From assembly GCA_036023115.1 (NCBI GenBank), contig JAYKKT010000047.1, forward strand, positions 2,844,501 to 2,908,500: 64,000 bases of DNA, given 5' to 3'. Positions 24,723-36,500 of this stretch are shown here, in pieces (position 1 is the first letter of the stretch; each line of letters opens with the position of its first letter). The stretch is from Brasenia schreberi. Lineage: Eukaryota; Streptophyta; Magnoliopsida; Nymphaeales; Cabombaceae. Made by a program: the position numbers and the translations under genes. The notes under the pieces were generated by a model, which was not told the DNA's origin, did not search any database, and saw only the letters and a program-made list of their open reading frames with translations.

Positions 24723-24986
24723 CTATACAGACAGAAGGTTTCCGACGACTGGAAAACCAGGAACTTTACCGGAAAATGCACGATCTACTGGATTCTTGCA
24801 GAGTGCGAGAAAAATTCCGAAGGAGATAAAGAATGAGAAGAAGGGACGGCAATAAGAGGGCTTTTCCAACGGAAATTTTGCTTGGAAACGGATTCTCCAA
24901 CCCGATTCCGGTGCGATTCCCACGGAAAGACCGACGAGACAGAGCAAAGAGAGCCAGAGAAGGAACTGCGCGTAGGAAGACGGCAC
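24723..24986 (-). pseudogene. ORF resembling a cytochrome P450 N-terminal anchor
   Basis: An 87-residue frame has hydrophobic stretches (FLLWLSLLCLVGLSVGI; later FFSFFISFGIFLALC) and then KVPGFPVVGNLLSV and a stop. P450s of plant microsomes have a membrane anchor followed by a proline-rich hinge of the form PPxPxGxPxxGNLL, and ent-kaurene oxidases carry PGLPVxGNLLQL. No heme-domain sequence follows. It could be a truncated P450 or a chance frame in the reductase upstream region. Confidence 0.25.
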
Positions 24987-25368
24987 GTCGGAGAGAAGAT
25001 GGAGCCTTTAATTTGCAGGTATTTCTCAAATGCCACCAATAGGTTACCTTAATCCACGTACCCGTCTCTGTTTAACAATTTTACGGAAGACCTCAACCCT
25101 TTTCCATGATCTCTTTCACTCGAATTCGTTCTCTTCCTAGGCACGTCAATGGGTCTGAACATGTTACAGGTCCAAGTAACAACTGTAGGTTCCATTCTCA
25201 CTTTGAGATAATAGCACCAAACTCAGATCTGGGTCCTATCATGTTCGCCATGATAAAACCATCACAATATCCTTTTAAGAAAACCATCGACCAAACATAA
25301 ACCATCCGACGAGAATATGAAATATCTTGCAATGTTTTCACAATGAAATCTTGATTGGTCCGTATCGA

Positions 25369-25494
25369 GTGGCGGATCTACATTGAGGCAAGGTGGCCTG
25401 AAATTCAGAAAACCAATGAAAACGTTATAGAGGATGATTGAATCATTATACATAGTTCGCCTCACCCCCCACAAAAAGTTCTAGATCCGCCATT
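25369..25494. mobile_element. MITE of the AGTGGCGGATCTA family
   Basis: Starts AGTGGCGGATCTACATTGAG and ends CTAGATCCGCCATT, an inverted repeat of about 12 bases. It contains a sub-sequence close to CATAGTTCGCC(C)CACC shared with the copies at 29.5 and 53.4 kb. Confidence 0.6.
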
Positions 25495-25504
25495 GCTTGT
25501 ATCT

Positions 25505-25605
25505 TGTGTTCTTTTTTGTTAGGATCACACTCGGGTATTGAACTCCTAGATGGTGTGCCGAAGAGCCAATCCCCTAGGCAGTGAGCTATGCCCTTTTTGA
25601 GCCAT
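25505..25605 (-). mobile_element. tRNA-like SINE remnant
   Basis: Minus strand has a box-A-like AGCTCACTGCCTAGGGGATTGG and a box-B-like GAGTTCAATACCCG. A T-rich edge at 25510 would be its A tail. Similar in layout to the other tRNA-like repeats here; boundaries uncertain. Confidence 0.4.
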
Positions 25606-26454
25606 ATTGTACAAAAAAAAATTCGCATAACATGACCAAATAAATATCTTTCCAATACTCGTATATCGCCGGTGTTGCGAGAATGCTCTTCCATATACAC
25701 TTTCATCATCGAACACTAACCGCAGCAGGCTAGGTTCGGGTCGAATCGGATCTCGCAAGTCTAAATGAGCCCCCATGTCTCCACTCTTCTGCATTGATCT
25801 TTGATCAATTCAGTACTAAAAAGCTCGAGTTGTTGGTTAGCTTGACCGAAGAAGTTAAACAAGAGCTATTCAGGAAATAAAGAAAGTTAGTGTGGGTTGA
25901 GGAAAAAAGGAAATGGAAAATGGGTCGTGGGGAGGGAGAAGACGTAATTCGTGGACCCTGCGGAGCCAACGCTTACCCACCCACCTACCCAACTAACCAT
26001 GGTTAGCCACGTGGAGCATCCCATGCTCTGAGTCTCAACCCGACTTTGGTTAATTCTCTCTCCTCTGCCTAGAGGAGGCAAGCAATGACGTAACTACCCG
26101 GACCTTGGATCGGATATAGATTTTCGGAATAGACAGATTGACGGTAGGAGAACCAGAATTGGGATCCAACCGTGGTACGTGTTTTGAAGGAGGAAAATGG
26201 ATATGAAACGTACACTTTAATTGGATCCATTGTGCAGATGATTGATTTGAAAAGTTAGGATCCGAATCAGATAAACAATCGGATATAAGTATCGGATCCG
26301 TTGAGGCTCCCTAACTCTCAGAGAGAAGAACGATGCATGCACTCGTCCCGCATGCGTAATTGCATTCGGATATTTTTAACCAAATACGGTAAGGTAAAGA
26401 TACCTCTCCGTAAAAAAGATTAGTCTTTTTTCCCTTTAATATGGTAAGTAGAGA

Positions 26455-26700
26455 TGGCCGGTTCTTAACCGGAACGATGGCTCCGATCAGAACCAAAATG
26501 GGTCAGGAATCAGCCTCAATTAGAATTGGCTGAACCGACTGGACCTAAAACCGAAGATCGGGCTGGAACCAGAACCGATGGTTCTAAACTGTAGAAATGG
26601 TTTGAGACTCAATAGGAACATGACCCAAACCCAAACCAGACCGGTCTCGGTTAGGTCATGATTCCGGAACCAATGTTTTGAAACTGTCGGTTTTGGTTTA
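26455..26700. repeat. AACCGG-rich interspersed repeat, copy 1
   Basis: Begins GATGGCCGGTTCTTAACCGG and continues with alternating GGTTC/GAACC words. Related copies at about 27.5, 28.4, 45.9, 50.2, 59.1, 61.2, 62.2 and 62.9 kb. No ORF. Confidence 0.5.
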
Positions 26701-26704
26701 CCTG

Positions 26705-26834
26705 GTAGGAAGAAGAGTTTACAACATTAGTTCACTTGAAAGGGAACTTCACTTACAAACCTGAGGTTATAAGTTCGACACTGGGGAGTGCATACCTGGC
26801 TTGAACTGCCCGTTGTGATAAAAAAAAAAAAAAC
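26705..26834 (+). mobile_element. tRNA-like SINE with poly-A tail
   Basis: Box-A-like TTAGTTCACTTGAAAGG, box-B-like GGTTATAAGTTCGACAC, then an A14 tail (26820-26833). The layout is that of a plant tRNA-derived SINE. Confidence 0.5.
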
Positions 26835-26857
26835 AGACGGGAAGGAAGGAAATTCAG

Positions 26858-26970
26858 GAGGCGGCCGAAGCCTGGCACACACGCCCGCACATATATCTTT
26901 TGGGAATCAAACTCCCCACCAGCAGCAATGGTGCTAGAGCACCCTGCCGTCGAGCTGATACTCTGGGTGT
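26858..26970 (-). mobile_element. tRNA-like SINE, minus strand
   Basis: Minus strand carries AGCTCGACGGCAGGGTGCTC (box-A-like) and GGGGAGTTTGATTCCC (box-B-like). It shares the CCACCAGCAGCAA(C/T)G stretch with the copy at 60.1 kb, so they are one family. Confidence 0.45.
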
Positions 26971-27377
26971 TGTTTATTCATTGTTTATCGAAGAAGGAAT
27001 GAATATTTTAACATTTTATGCTATATATTATTAGTTTTTAAAAATTAGTTTTGGTGTAGAAACACTCATAAAAATATTTAAATATTAGGATGATTGAAAA
27101 TAGATAAACAAACATCAACAAATACCAACTATTCAAGCTGCACAAGAAACCTCCCTCGTTGTTAGAACTTGAAAATATTTAACCTTTGGTGATTGATTTA
27201 TACAGGATACCTGCAAACTAACTTCACCCATTAAAGCATATCAACTGCACTTAACTTGTACAAATGAATGATTAAAATGGATCTTCACAAGTACAATCAT
27301 ATACTAGGTCCATATGAACGGTGAGGAACAGGTATAACCAAACTGGCCCTGGTTTGAGTCTTAAACTTCCCCAAACC

Positions 27378-27520
27378 AACAACAACAACAACAACTAAGC
27401 CTTTTCCCATACTAGACGGGGTCGGCTACATGGATTCCTTGTTTCCACAGAGCCCTATCATGTGCCATGTTAGCAGTTAACTCACAAAAAACTGCTAGAT
27501 CATTCTTTATTTTTTTTTCC
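27378..27520 (-). mobile_element. 5'-truncated RTE LINE tail
   Basis: Minus strand encodes MAHDRALWKQGIHVADPV and then GGAAAAGGCTTAGTTGTTG with TTG repeats: the conserved C-terminus and 3' end of plant RTE LINEs. Only the last ~140 bases are present. The right edge runs into an AACCGG-rich repeat (27500-27665). Confidence 0.75.
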
Positions 27521-28429
27521 AATGGTTTTGGTTTCGGACCAGATTTGGTTCCATAAGAGATAGAACTGGAACCAAACCGGGTGATCCTTGGCTCCGAGTA
27601 TGGTTTCACCCGGTTTGCTTCCGACTTGAACCACCAAGCCGGTTCCAAACCAGTCATGTTTAAGTGCGAACAAACATAGTGCCTTGTTGAAGAAGCAGGG
27701 ATTAGGTTACTCGCAATGCTACTTCTAAGAAAACTGAAAATAAGCTCAACAAGATATCTCCATAAAAACATGGAATAGTTGAGACATGGTGCGAGATGCG
27801 CACACGAAAACGAAGAGAACAAGTTCCGGGTGTAACTCCACTTGTGATGCAAACGCGGAACTTCTAGTCATGGAACTTTTGTTCCCAGGCTATGGAGTGC
27901 CAGGCCCAAAAATGCGAAGGCTTCTACCGAGTTCCCCCGATGCAAATGCACCCTAGAAGGCTTAGAAGAAGTGAAAATCTAAGAACGTTAGCGTTATCGA
28001 TCTAGAATAGAACTGAAAGAGCACTTCAAACGGTTGGCTCCGATTCCATGAGAGGATGAACCAAGGAGATGATCGTTTGATGATGGTTTTGGGTACGATC
28101 AGTTCTGTAGAGACTGTTTGCGGGCCTATTCGGGCGAGCCGGTTACGATCCAACCATACCTATTACTGGTCATTAGCTTCTTCCCTTGTCATCAAGTACA
28201 TCATGGATGCAACAAATCAATGGATTTGAAAAAAAAAATGTAATTTTCAACAAAAGGTGCAAAAAATAATAATAGATTAATCAGTTGTTCTCCTAAAAAA
28301 GGCTCTCTTCAACTATTCCACATTTAATACACTAATTTAAACAGAAAAAGGACTTATTTCCACTTATATGTCAAAGGGCCAACTATTTTGGCAAAGTATA
28401 CGAGGAACTCTCCTACTGGCCCTTCGTAC

Positions 28430-28765
28430 ATGTAGATATATCCAGTTCTGGTTAGCCTGAAACTATAATCGAACCGGCCTAGACTGGGGCCGGTTCCATT
28501 TACGGTTCCAGAATCTTCAACTTCGAGTTGAGTCCAGAACCACTCGAAACCCGATATTTTATTTAAAAAGATTGAAAATGATAAGAAACTTAAAAAAAAA
28601 ACGGAACCAATGGTTTGAAACCACTGGTTCCGGTTTTATAAAAGGTAAAACCGAAATGGAACCAGGTGGTCCCCGGATCTAGACCTGATTCTGGGTTAGT
28701 CGATTCCTGGCCCAGTTCAGTTCTAGTTGAAACCATCGGGCTGGTGAGGAACCGGCTATGTTACC
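28430..28765. repeat. AACCGG-rich interspersed repeat
   Basis: About 330 bases. Order: GAACCGGCC stretch, GGTTCCATTTACGG, an A-rich centre, GGTTCCGGTTTTATAAAAGG, GGAACCAGGTGGTCCCCGG and an end near GAACCGGCTATG. The copy at 59.1-59.4 kb follows the same order, which shows a real family and not low complexity. Confidence 0.6.
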
Positions 28766-28910
28766 TACATGACCGGAATTGACTTGGATTCGCAAACTAT
28801 CAAAGGCTGATATAGAAATTACTAATATTTCGGATTCTTGTCACCATTCACCATTATTTTAAATAAAAATGTTTTGAGAAATCACAAAATTGGGAACCAC
28901 TGAGCTCTAG

Positions 28911-29200
28911 GGGATGGCAAAGATGACATGAACCCGACCTGAAAAGTGGGTATTCATGTCCACTCGAAGTAACACGAAAACACTAAAACCTAAATGACAA
29001 AACAAATATCTTGACATGAAACACAAAAGTGTTCGTAGCATTTACCCAACATGAAACCATGAAAAGGTCACAACTGAAGATGACCATCCAAAGTAACAGG
29101 AAAAATCGGGTCATAATTAGGTTGATTTGTTAACCATCACCCAATACACGAACCCAAATGTGCCATAGACAAGAGGCAGGAAGAAATCAGGAAGACTCTT
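28911..29200. mobile_element. Probable hAT-like repeat fragment
   Basis: Starts AGGGGATGGCAAAGATGAC followed by GAACCCGACC, the usual left end of plant GGGTGGCAAA-type hAT elements. I did not find its right end. Confidence 0.35.
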
Positions 29201-29525
29201 CTATGAGGAAATACCACAAGAAAATCCCAATTTTTCTAGATATCATTATGCATAAGGCTACTATATTGGAGTAGAAGAGGATTAATCAAGTTATCTCTGA
29301 ACCTGACTTCTTATGTTTGGATATTATTTTACTAATGTCACTTTGAACCAGTAGACGAACCCATTTTAGGGCAAAGTGAGGAATGTCACACTCAAAATCT
29401 GAAAAATTCTTGGGTGCATTATTGTATATATAGAAATACAAATGCTTTGTTGACATTAAATACAAGTACACCTCGCCCAAAATACAAGTGCGGGGTTCAT
29501 CCGCCCCTTCTAGATGCACGACTAG

Positions 29526-29704
29526 CAGTGGCGGATCTACATTGAGTCAAGGTGGGACAGCCGCTCCACCCAAAATTCAAAAAATGAATAAAAAACACAA
29601 TATCTCATGGTTGAATGTGTGATCGTAATCTATAGTTCGCCCCACCTTAAACAGCCTCATGGCCTATTTGCCCCACCCCATACAGATTTCTGGATCGGCT
29701 ACTG
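29526..29704. mobile_element. MITE of the AGTGGCGGATCTA family
   Basis: Left end CAGTGGCGGATCTACATTG; the right end, reverse complemented, is CAGTAGCCGATCCAG. Inside are CGTAATCTATAGTTCGCCCC and CCCCACCC stretches shared with other copies. Confidence 0.6.
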
Positions 29705-30528
29705 CCGACTTGGGTATCGAAGTCATGACCTTCAACTTCACTTCCTACGAATATGAGCTTCCGTCAATCTCGATAGAAAGAAATTCAGCATCTAAAATCG
29801 GATGACTTTTATCTTACAACTTCCGACCATATCGGATATCTGCTGGATATATCCAATAAGCAGAATCACAATCCAATTGGGTATCAGAACATGATTTCAC
29901 ATGCCATACTCAATCTCATTAGTCGGATATGATGAAAATCAAGTGCATTGAATTTTGGATCACTTCGTATGGGTACATTGAGAAGGATTTGGATCTACAT
30001 AAGGATGGCTCAGTGCAAGTTGAGGCGTAAAGCTACACATGGATGCTATATGTGACTTAAAAACTTTGAGGTATGTGTACCAATATATTGGGTATTGCAA
30101 GTGTGGCCTAAACATTTCAAACCTAAAATATTTGATATTGTAACAATAACAACAAAACCTTTTTTCATACCATACAGCGTAATCATGTCCTATATTGTAA
30201 GTGTCTAAAAAGCAAAATTGATACTGGATGACTTTAAAGCTCGGGGCTTAAGGTGGTCGCCTTAGCGGTCTTACCATGAGCCACCGGTGGATCGAACCGA
30301 TAGCCTATTACAAGAGCACCAGTGGGCAGTCATTTTGATAATAGAGTGACAGCACTTCTTCGGGACCAACCAAGAAATCAGTTGGGTATGATGCAAAATG
30401 TACCTTAGTCTATTGTTAATCAGAAATTTTTACAAGCAAGATAGCAATCGTGCTAAGGGGAAGGAGAATGAATCCTCTACCAAAAACAGATAGAGGATGA
30501 GGATTTACTTTATGATGCCCTCAAAGCA

Positions 30529-30563
<35 letters not shown>

Positions 30564-30564
30564 T
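30529..30564 (+). repeat. (AT)n(AG)n microsatellite
   Basis: AT run followed directly by an AG run. The same order recurs at 47.7, 49.3 and 62.6 kb. Confidence 0.9.
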
Positions 30565-30670
30565 TGGATTGTGTCCACCTCTCGTTATTGTTTTTCAGTG
30601 GCATGAGTGTAATAAATTCTTATACCACCCAAAAGTAGCTCATGACCTCTTAAGTAAGATCTAGTTTTCA

Positions 30671-30682
30671 TATATCTATATC

Positions 30683-30746
<64 letters not shown>

Positions 30747-30747
30747 T
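30671..30747 (+). repeat. (TA)n(TG)n(AG)n compound microsatellite
   Basis: Three dinucleotide runs in series, about 95 bases downstream of the FLA stop codon. Confidence 0.9.
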
Positions 30748-30840
30748 TTGTGGCCAGTTTCCTTGGAAGCAATTCCATACGATAAAATTAATTTACTGTA
30801 ACGAGAAGAAAATGTGAACCATAATTAGACTGCCAACATT

Positions 30841-32115
30841 TCACATATTCATATAGCAGAGGGTGCACAAGACTGCAGCGAAGCAAGAACCGAAACCCAA
30901 ACGTGTGGCTGAGGAAGCATCTTTCGTTTTAGCATCTGCTGGTGCTTCTGCCGTGCCGGCCGACGGGCTCACAGCCGGAGTATCGGCGGCAGGCCCGTCT
31001 GCAGCTGGAGCTACGGCACTCGGTGGAGATGGCGGGGATGCATCATTGCTGGGTGCAAGGGCATCATCACTTGGTGCAGGGGCCTCAGCGTTGGGTGGAG
31101 GTGAGGTCAACAGGGGCGCAATCTTTGGTGTCGGGACAGGGACGGAGCCCGGCGAGAAGATCTCCGGCGCCCGAAGCAAGCCATCAATTGCATACACAAT
31201 TACTTGTTGTTGGTCAATAACGGTTTTAACGACATTAACGATATTGAGGCCTGTGCTGAGAGCCACACTTTGACCGTTGGTTTTAACGACCAGTTGGAAT
31301 TTTGAATTGCCGTTAGAAGCCAAGGTGCCCAACGGTGCAGTAACTTTGCTCAATGACTCAACGGGGAGATAGCCGGTCACGCCGTGGTACAGCATAAGGG
31401 ATGCCTTTTGATCAGATGTCAGATTAACGGGCAAGGATGCAAGAGCTTGATCCTTCGGTGCAAAAATGGTTACCCCACTGCTTGCAGTGCTTTGGTAGGT
31501 AGATAGTGCCCCTGTGGATTGCAGCAACCCTACAAAGACCTTGAACCCAGCATTGAGCAGGAGAGTGGTGATGTTCATCTGAACTGGTGGCGCCATGTAC
31601 TTGAGCGCAGGCGGGATGATCACACTGCTGACCTGCAGGACCGAAATGTCGTATGGCTGTGCCGCGATGGTCTTCACGAGCTCGGAGGTGAGGCCAGCTC
31701 CCTTGATGGCAGACCCGAACTCGACCCTTCCATTGCTCGTCAGAGTTACATTCACGAAGCCTTCTGAGTATTCGGCGACGCCTGTGGTCTGATAGAGGGT
31801 GGTGAGAATGGTGGATCTCTGAGAAAGCTCCTGCAGCTTTTCGATGTCGTAGTAATCAAGGATCACATGCAGACTGAGCGCCTTCTTGACGGAATCCAGA
31901 GGGAGGTTGGAGAGGGCAGACATGGCGCCATTGTCAACGACGAGGATGGTGATTGTTTTACGGGCATTTATCTGGTACACGAGATTGGTCTGTGAGAGGT
32001 AGCCATTGAACACACTATAGTCGGAGTATGGGGCGAGGATGCTGGTGATGTCGAAAGATGCAGCGAACGAGATGAGAACAAAGAGGAAGAAGGGGAGTGC
32101 GACTCTGGGATTCAT
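30841..32115 (-). CDS. FLA: Fasciclin-like arabinogalactan protein with two FAS1 domains
   Basis: Single exon, 424 aa. Cell-surface glycoprotein of the plasma membrane and wall, thought to act in wall structure and adhesion. Residues 1-20 are a signal peptide (VALPFFLFVLISFAAS). FAS1 domain 1 (~21-170) has ITILVVDNGAM and HVILDYY (H1 and YH-type motifs); FAS1 domain 2 (~180-320) has VTIFAPKDQAL, LMLYHGV and VIVYAIDGLL. Residues ~325-400 are rich in Pro, Ala and Ser (EAPAPSDDALAPS), fitting hydroxyproline-linked arabinogalactan. The hydrophobic end FGSCFAAVLCTLCYM suggests GPI anchoring. N-glycosylation sequons near 122, 181 and 231. Layout matches FLA8/FLA10-like two-domain members. The frame is open further upstream to 32289, but the signal peptide sets the start at 32115. 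Intact. Confidence 0.95.
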   Translation of the reverse strand: MNPRVALPFFLFVLISFAASFDITSILAPYSDYSVFNGYLSQTNLVYQINARKTITILVVDNGAMSALSNLPLDSVKKALSLHVILDYYDIEKLQELSQRSTILTTLYQTTGVAEYSEGFVNVTLTSNGRVEFGSAIKGAGLTSELVKTIAAQPYDISVLQVSSVIIPPALKYMAPPVQMNITTLLLNAGFKVFVGLLQSTGALSTYQSTASSGVTIFAPKDQALASLPVNLTSDQKASLMLYHGVTGYLPVESLSKVTAPLGTLASNGNSKFQLVVKTNGQSVALSTGLNIVNVVKTVIDQQQVIVYAIDGLLRAPEIFSPGSVPVPTPKIAPLLTSPPPNAEAPAPSDDALAPSNDASPPSPPSAVAPAADGPAADTPAVSPSAGTAEAPADAKTKDASSATRLGFGSCFAAVLCTLCYMNM

Positions 32116-32213
32116 TATTGCTGTTGGCAGGAGAAATTTCAGATGTGGTTCCCAAATTGCACTCGGGACGAGGCCTCTCGACTGGCCAAGCCTGAGGAGG
32201 AAAGAGCAAGAAG

Positions 32214-32226
32214 GGAGAAATATAGA
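32214..32226 (-). promoter_or_regulatory. Possible TATA element of the FLA gene
   Basis: On the coding strand TCTCTATATTTC lies about 100 bases before the ATG, which would leave a leader of about 70 bases. It is the best TATA-like word in the region, but unproven. Confidence 0.35.
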
Positions 32227-33596
32227 GAGGTGGATAAATTTAGAGTGTAAACATCTGGATTTTGCTGGAAAAGATAAGCATTTAACCAAAAATAGAGCTT
32301 ATTTCTGTTGAGGATTGATGAAGAGGATGGGTTGCTGGTTATTGCTAAGTTTAGACTCGTTGAATGAATGGACAATCGTACTCCCAACCTGTCTTAGTTG
32401 CTCCTCATTATGGGACAGAAGGAAAATATACCGTCTGACCTCTGATTAGTTGTTGAATTGAACAAATACCATTTTCTATGTATGAATGGCTTATGAAGAA
32501 CAGTCCTATTATTAAGGAAGATACCGTAAATGCAACCTATAATCTCAAAATCAAATACAAATTTTCAAGAAATTTTCTATTTTTTTCCCAACGAAGAGGC
32601 GAACTCTTGTGGAAATGTAGGTACGACACAAGATTGAACACAATGACGACCAAGCATCCGTGTACTTTGAGACGCTTAATGTTAGAAAAAAATATCAGTA
32701 TTTGTTCTTAGTAGGTATGAGAAGGAACCCTTGTTGAGTTAAACCCACGATCACCATATCGATGAAACTAATGGATGGTGGTTCCGAGTGGATCAACCAT
32801 GGCATCGAACATTTTCACCATGCAAGCTCGGATAGTGATACCGAGAGCTCTTTGCCATTTGGGAGGTGACAGAACAAGCTAGATAAACCATGGCTTCTTC
32901 CACAACAAACACAACTGGAGTACCTAGGAGGTGACAACCAATCGTTTCAAGGGAAAGAAAGTCTGTTATTCATGTCAATACCTACTTCGAGTCTGCCCAC
33001 GTTAACCCTATAAACAGAGTTTTACTAAAGCAATACCTTGATAGATCGCAGGTGATGCATGAGATCGTCATGACTGAAAGGAAGGACGTCTATGATTTGG
33101 TTGCCTGCTTGAGAATCACTTCCAAAGTTTTTTGCCAAAAGGAATAAGGAAAGGTGAATGAGAACAAAAACAAAAACCGTTGGTTCAGCATGTGGAGAGA
33201 ACCTCTGGCTGCTGGAGGGATTCTCAACAGACAGGTCACTCACTACACACACACACACAGAGGTGGGAGGTGGGGGTAGTGTGTGTGGGTGGGTGGGTGG
33301 TGGGGGGGTGCGGAGATTATCACGAGCCTGGAAAGACAGCTCTCCCAATTATAGATCACAAGAGAATAAGAAACAAGAGACTAGAACCTCCAAAAGGCAA
33401 GCATGTATATAAACGTTGGATGAGAATCCCATATACACGGATCATAGGGACAAAACGGCCATGACATACAGTTACTCCGTAAATCTACATGTCTTCAGGG
33501 AGAGACAAAATAACATGCAGTGCACGATATAAAAATGCCAGATGCAGCAACAGAAAAGTGTGTCTGCCGCTTGCCCATTACACTTATCACAGGGCA

Positions 33597-36500
33597 TTAG
33601 TCTTCATCTTTGCCTTTGATAAAAGAGGCAATCTCTTCGACCAGCTTTTCCATGTCAAGCGCCTTCATTTTGGTGAAAGGTCGCGGCATGTCCTAAAGCA
33701 GGTCAAAACCAAATGCAAGCATCGGTATTGTGTGCCCCAGTGCAAACAAATGATCACAAGTGTAGAGAATTTATTAACAGAAACAACCACATGATCAAAT
33801 TTTTAAAGACGAACATAAACGTTCTGTTTCTAATTAAGCCATCAAACAAAACTAATAGGATCAGGAAAATGCTCAATTCAGTTTGTTGCACTTTGCTGTC
33901 AGTAGAATAACAGTCGAAATTGCCAATCAAGGAACTTTGCCTTTAATATGTCTCTAAGAATCATGATGAAAGAGCAGCCCAAAGTTCTAGACCCACCACA
34001 ACCACAAGTCGCCAAGAGAACAAGCATTACGACAACTATAATGGTAGTAATACTGTGGCACACAATACCGTTGCTTGTACTTTTTCTTTATGCTACCACC
34101 TTAACACTTCACCCTTATGGCCCATCCCAAGCTCGGATAAAGGGGGAGGGTTGCATTAGGCTTCCGATAACAAGCGTAAAACTTTATCAAATTTATCTAG
34201 CACGGTCTCTACAAATTATGAGCATTGTATTGGAATGTCTCCTCTTACCAACGCACTGCATAGCTCAAATAAGTGAAAAGTAAACAAGAGAATCTATATT
34301 TTTTTTTTCGATGTAGTGAATTAATTGCAAAAAGGGTTTCCACATCATGAAAGGATATGGGTAAAAAAGTTAATCCCACCCACTACATTGTCCCTGGAAT
34401 GTTGTAAACAAATTACAAAAAGGATATCCGTATTTTTAGTATGCATGGATGTGAGGGTAAGGAAGCCAATCATTAATAATAAAATTCATATTTATACTTT
34501 AAATATCGAAACATTGACCAATATTCTAATGGAGGCGATAGATACTATGATTAGGAGAAAGATTCATATTCTATGTTTACAATCGATAAAGTGAGTTGGA
34601 GAAAAAGCAAAAGAAATTGAGAATATATGTTAATGATACTCAAAAAAGAAAGACTTGAAATGGAGTTAGTATTATTATAAATCAGTGTTGTCTGACGCGT
34701 ATCGTATCACATATCACTGGGCTCCACGATACGGGCATATTGTATCGTATTGTATCGCCCATATCATACTTTATTATTAAAATAATACAAAATTTATTTT
34801 AAAAAACAAGAAAATGAGTAAAAATATGAAAAAAATCAAGAAAAAACTGGTAACTGCTTTAAATTAATATAATGCAAAGTTTAGTACAGATTGACCATTC
34901 AACATTGAATAATTGCATCCAAATTTACATATTTTGAATAAAAAAATGAAATATATTTACATTTTACAAATTATAATCTGGATCATCAACAAAATAATCT
35001 TCATCTTCTCCTAGCTAAAGATCCTCATCAGCACAAGCATCAACAATACTTTTTGCTTGAAAATGAAATTCTTCTTCTCCTTGATACTGTTGTTGCACTC
35101 CTTCCAAATTAATCCATGGAATGTCTTCTTTAGTTAGGAAGGCATTTTCTTCAATGTCTTCTATAATCTAGTCATTAAATATATCAAAATTATCCAAACT
35201 TATTAGATCAAATTGGCTTTCTTGTCTATTCACTTTTTTTAATTACCTAAAACAAAGAAAGATAAGCAATTAGTAAATAATATTAACAATTGAAGTCAAA
35301 CAATTTATTGAATTGAACATTAAGCAATACAACATTACCTTTCACGAAGGCGCTTGTTACAACGAATAAAAACTAAATCATTCAGTCTCTTATATTCCAA
35401 CCTATTGCGCTTTTTTGAATTGATGTGTTCAAAGACACTCCAATTTCTTTCACAACCCGTTGCACTACTGGTTTGGCTCAGAACTCTCACTACAAAATCT
35501 CTAAGGTTTGGACAATCAGTTCCAAACTTATTCCACCAAACATCTATAGAAAAAGATAAACATTAGAGACATAATCTATAATAATATAAGATGTATTGAT
35601 TTAAGAAACTTAAATATGAAAATAAACAATTTACCTGAACACGTCATAGTGCGCTTGCGAATTGCCACAAGTAAACCCATCAAGTGAAGAGCATTATCAT
35701 AAATCTCCATCTCTCGATCAATAGCATCTGCTATGCTCTCATCGGGGAATAATCTATCTATACAATCATAAATCTCCATCTATACATGTCTATGCATCTG
35801 TCTATCATAAATCCCTAAATGTATTTTTGAATGATGCCTTCTTTTGCCCTATCCATGGCTTCATAAAGGTAGCCCAGAGATTGCTTCTCCAAACTAGCAG
35901 TCAATCTCAAAACATTTACTAATAGACATATAATCCTCAACAGTCTAACACATGCATTCCAAAATGTACTCCTGAAGACAGTCTCGAAAATCTCATTCAA
36001 CTTTTGGTTTCTTCTCTTTTGAGGTAACTCTGCAAATTATTGTCACTCATTTGAGGATAATATTCTCTTTAATGCTTGCTTCTGTCTCACAATACTCTGT
36101 ATTAATAAGAAGTTTGTTGCACCTTTTGTATATCTCCTCATCATATACAAAACAAATACAAGGTTGTAACTAAATTTTGTGATATCTTGGCAACACATAG
36201 TTGCTGCTTTTATTTGATCCGTCTTACCAATGTCCTCAAGAATGAGATCTAAATAATGAGCTGCACATGGGGTCCAGTAAAAAGTCTCATAAATATCAAT
36301 TAACTAATTCCCGACTGCTTTATAGTTAGTTGAATTATATATAATCAATTGGACTACATTCTCTAGCCCAACCTCTTGTATAACCTTATCACATTCTTGT
36401 CGTAGGATATCCGCAGTATGCACTCCCAGTATTGTCTGATCGTATCATGTATCGCTAGGCTCCACGATACGGGCGTATTGTATCGTATCATATCATACTT

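Noticed and set aside
27412..27852. A 146-residue minus-strand gene
   Set aside because: Its end is the LINE tail (RALWKQGIHVADPV), the middle is AACCGG repeat and the start is unrelated. A chance fusion of repeats.
30863..31273. A 136-residue plus-strand ORF
   Set aside because: Antisense shadow of the Ala/Pro/Ser-rich FLA C-terminus.
33948..34283. A 111-residue ORF with a hydrophobic stretch
   Set aside because: Read across a decayed LINE 3' fragment in the antisense direction.
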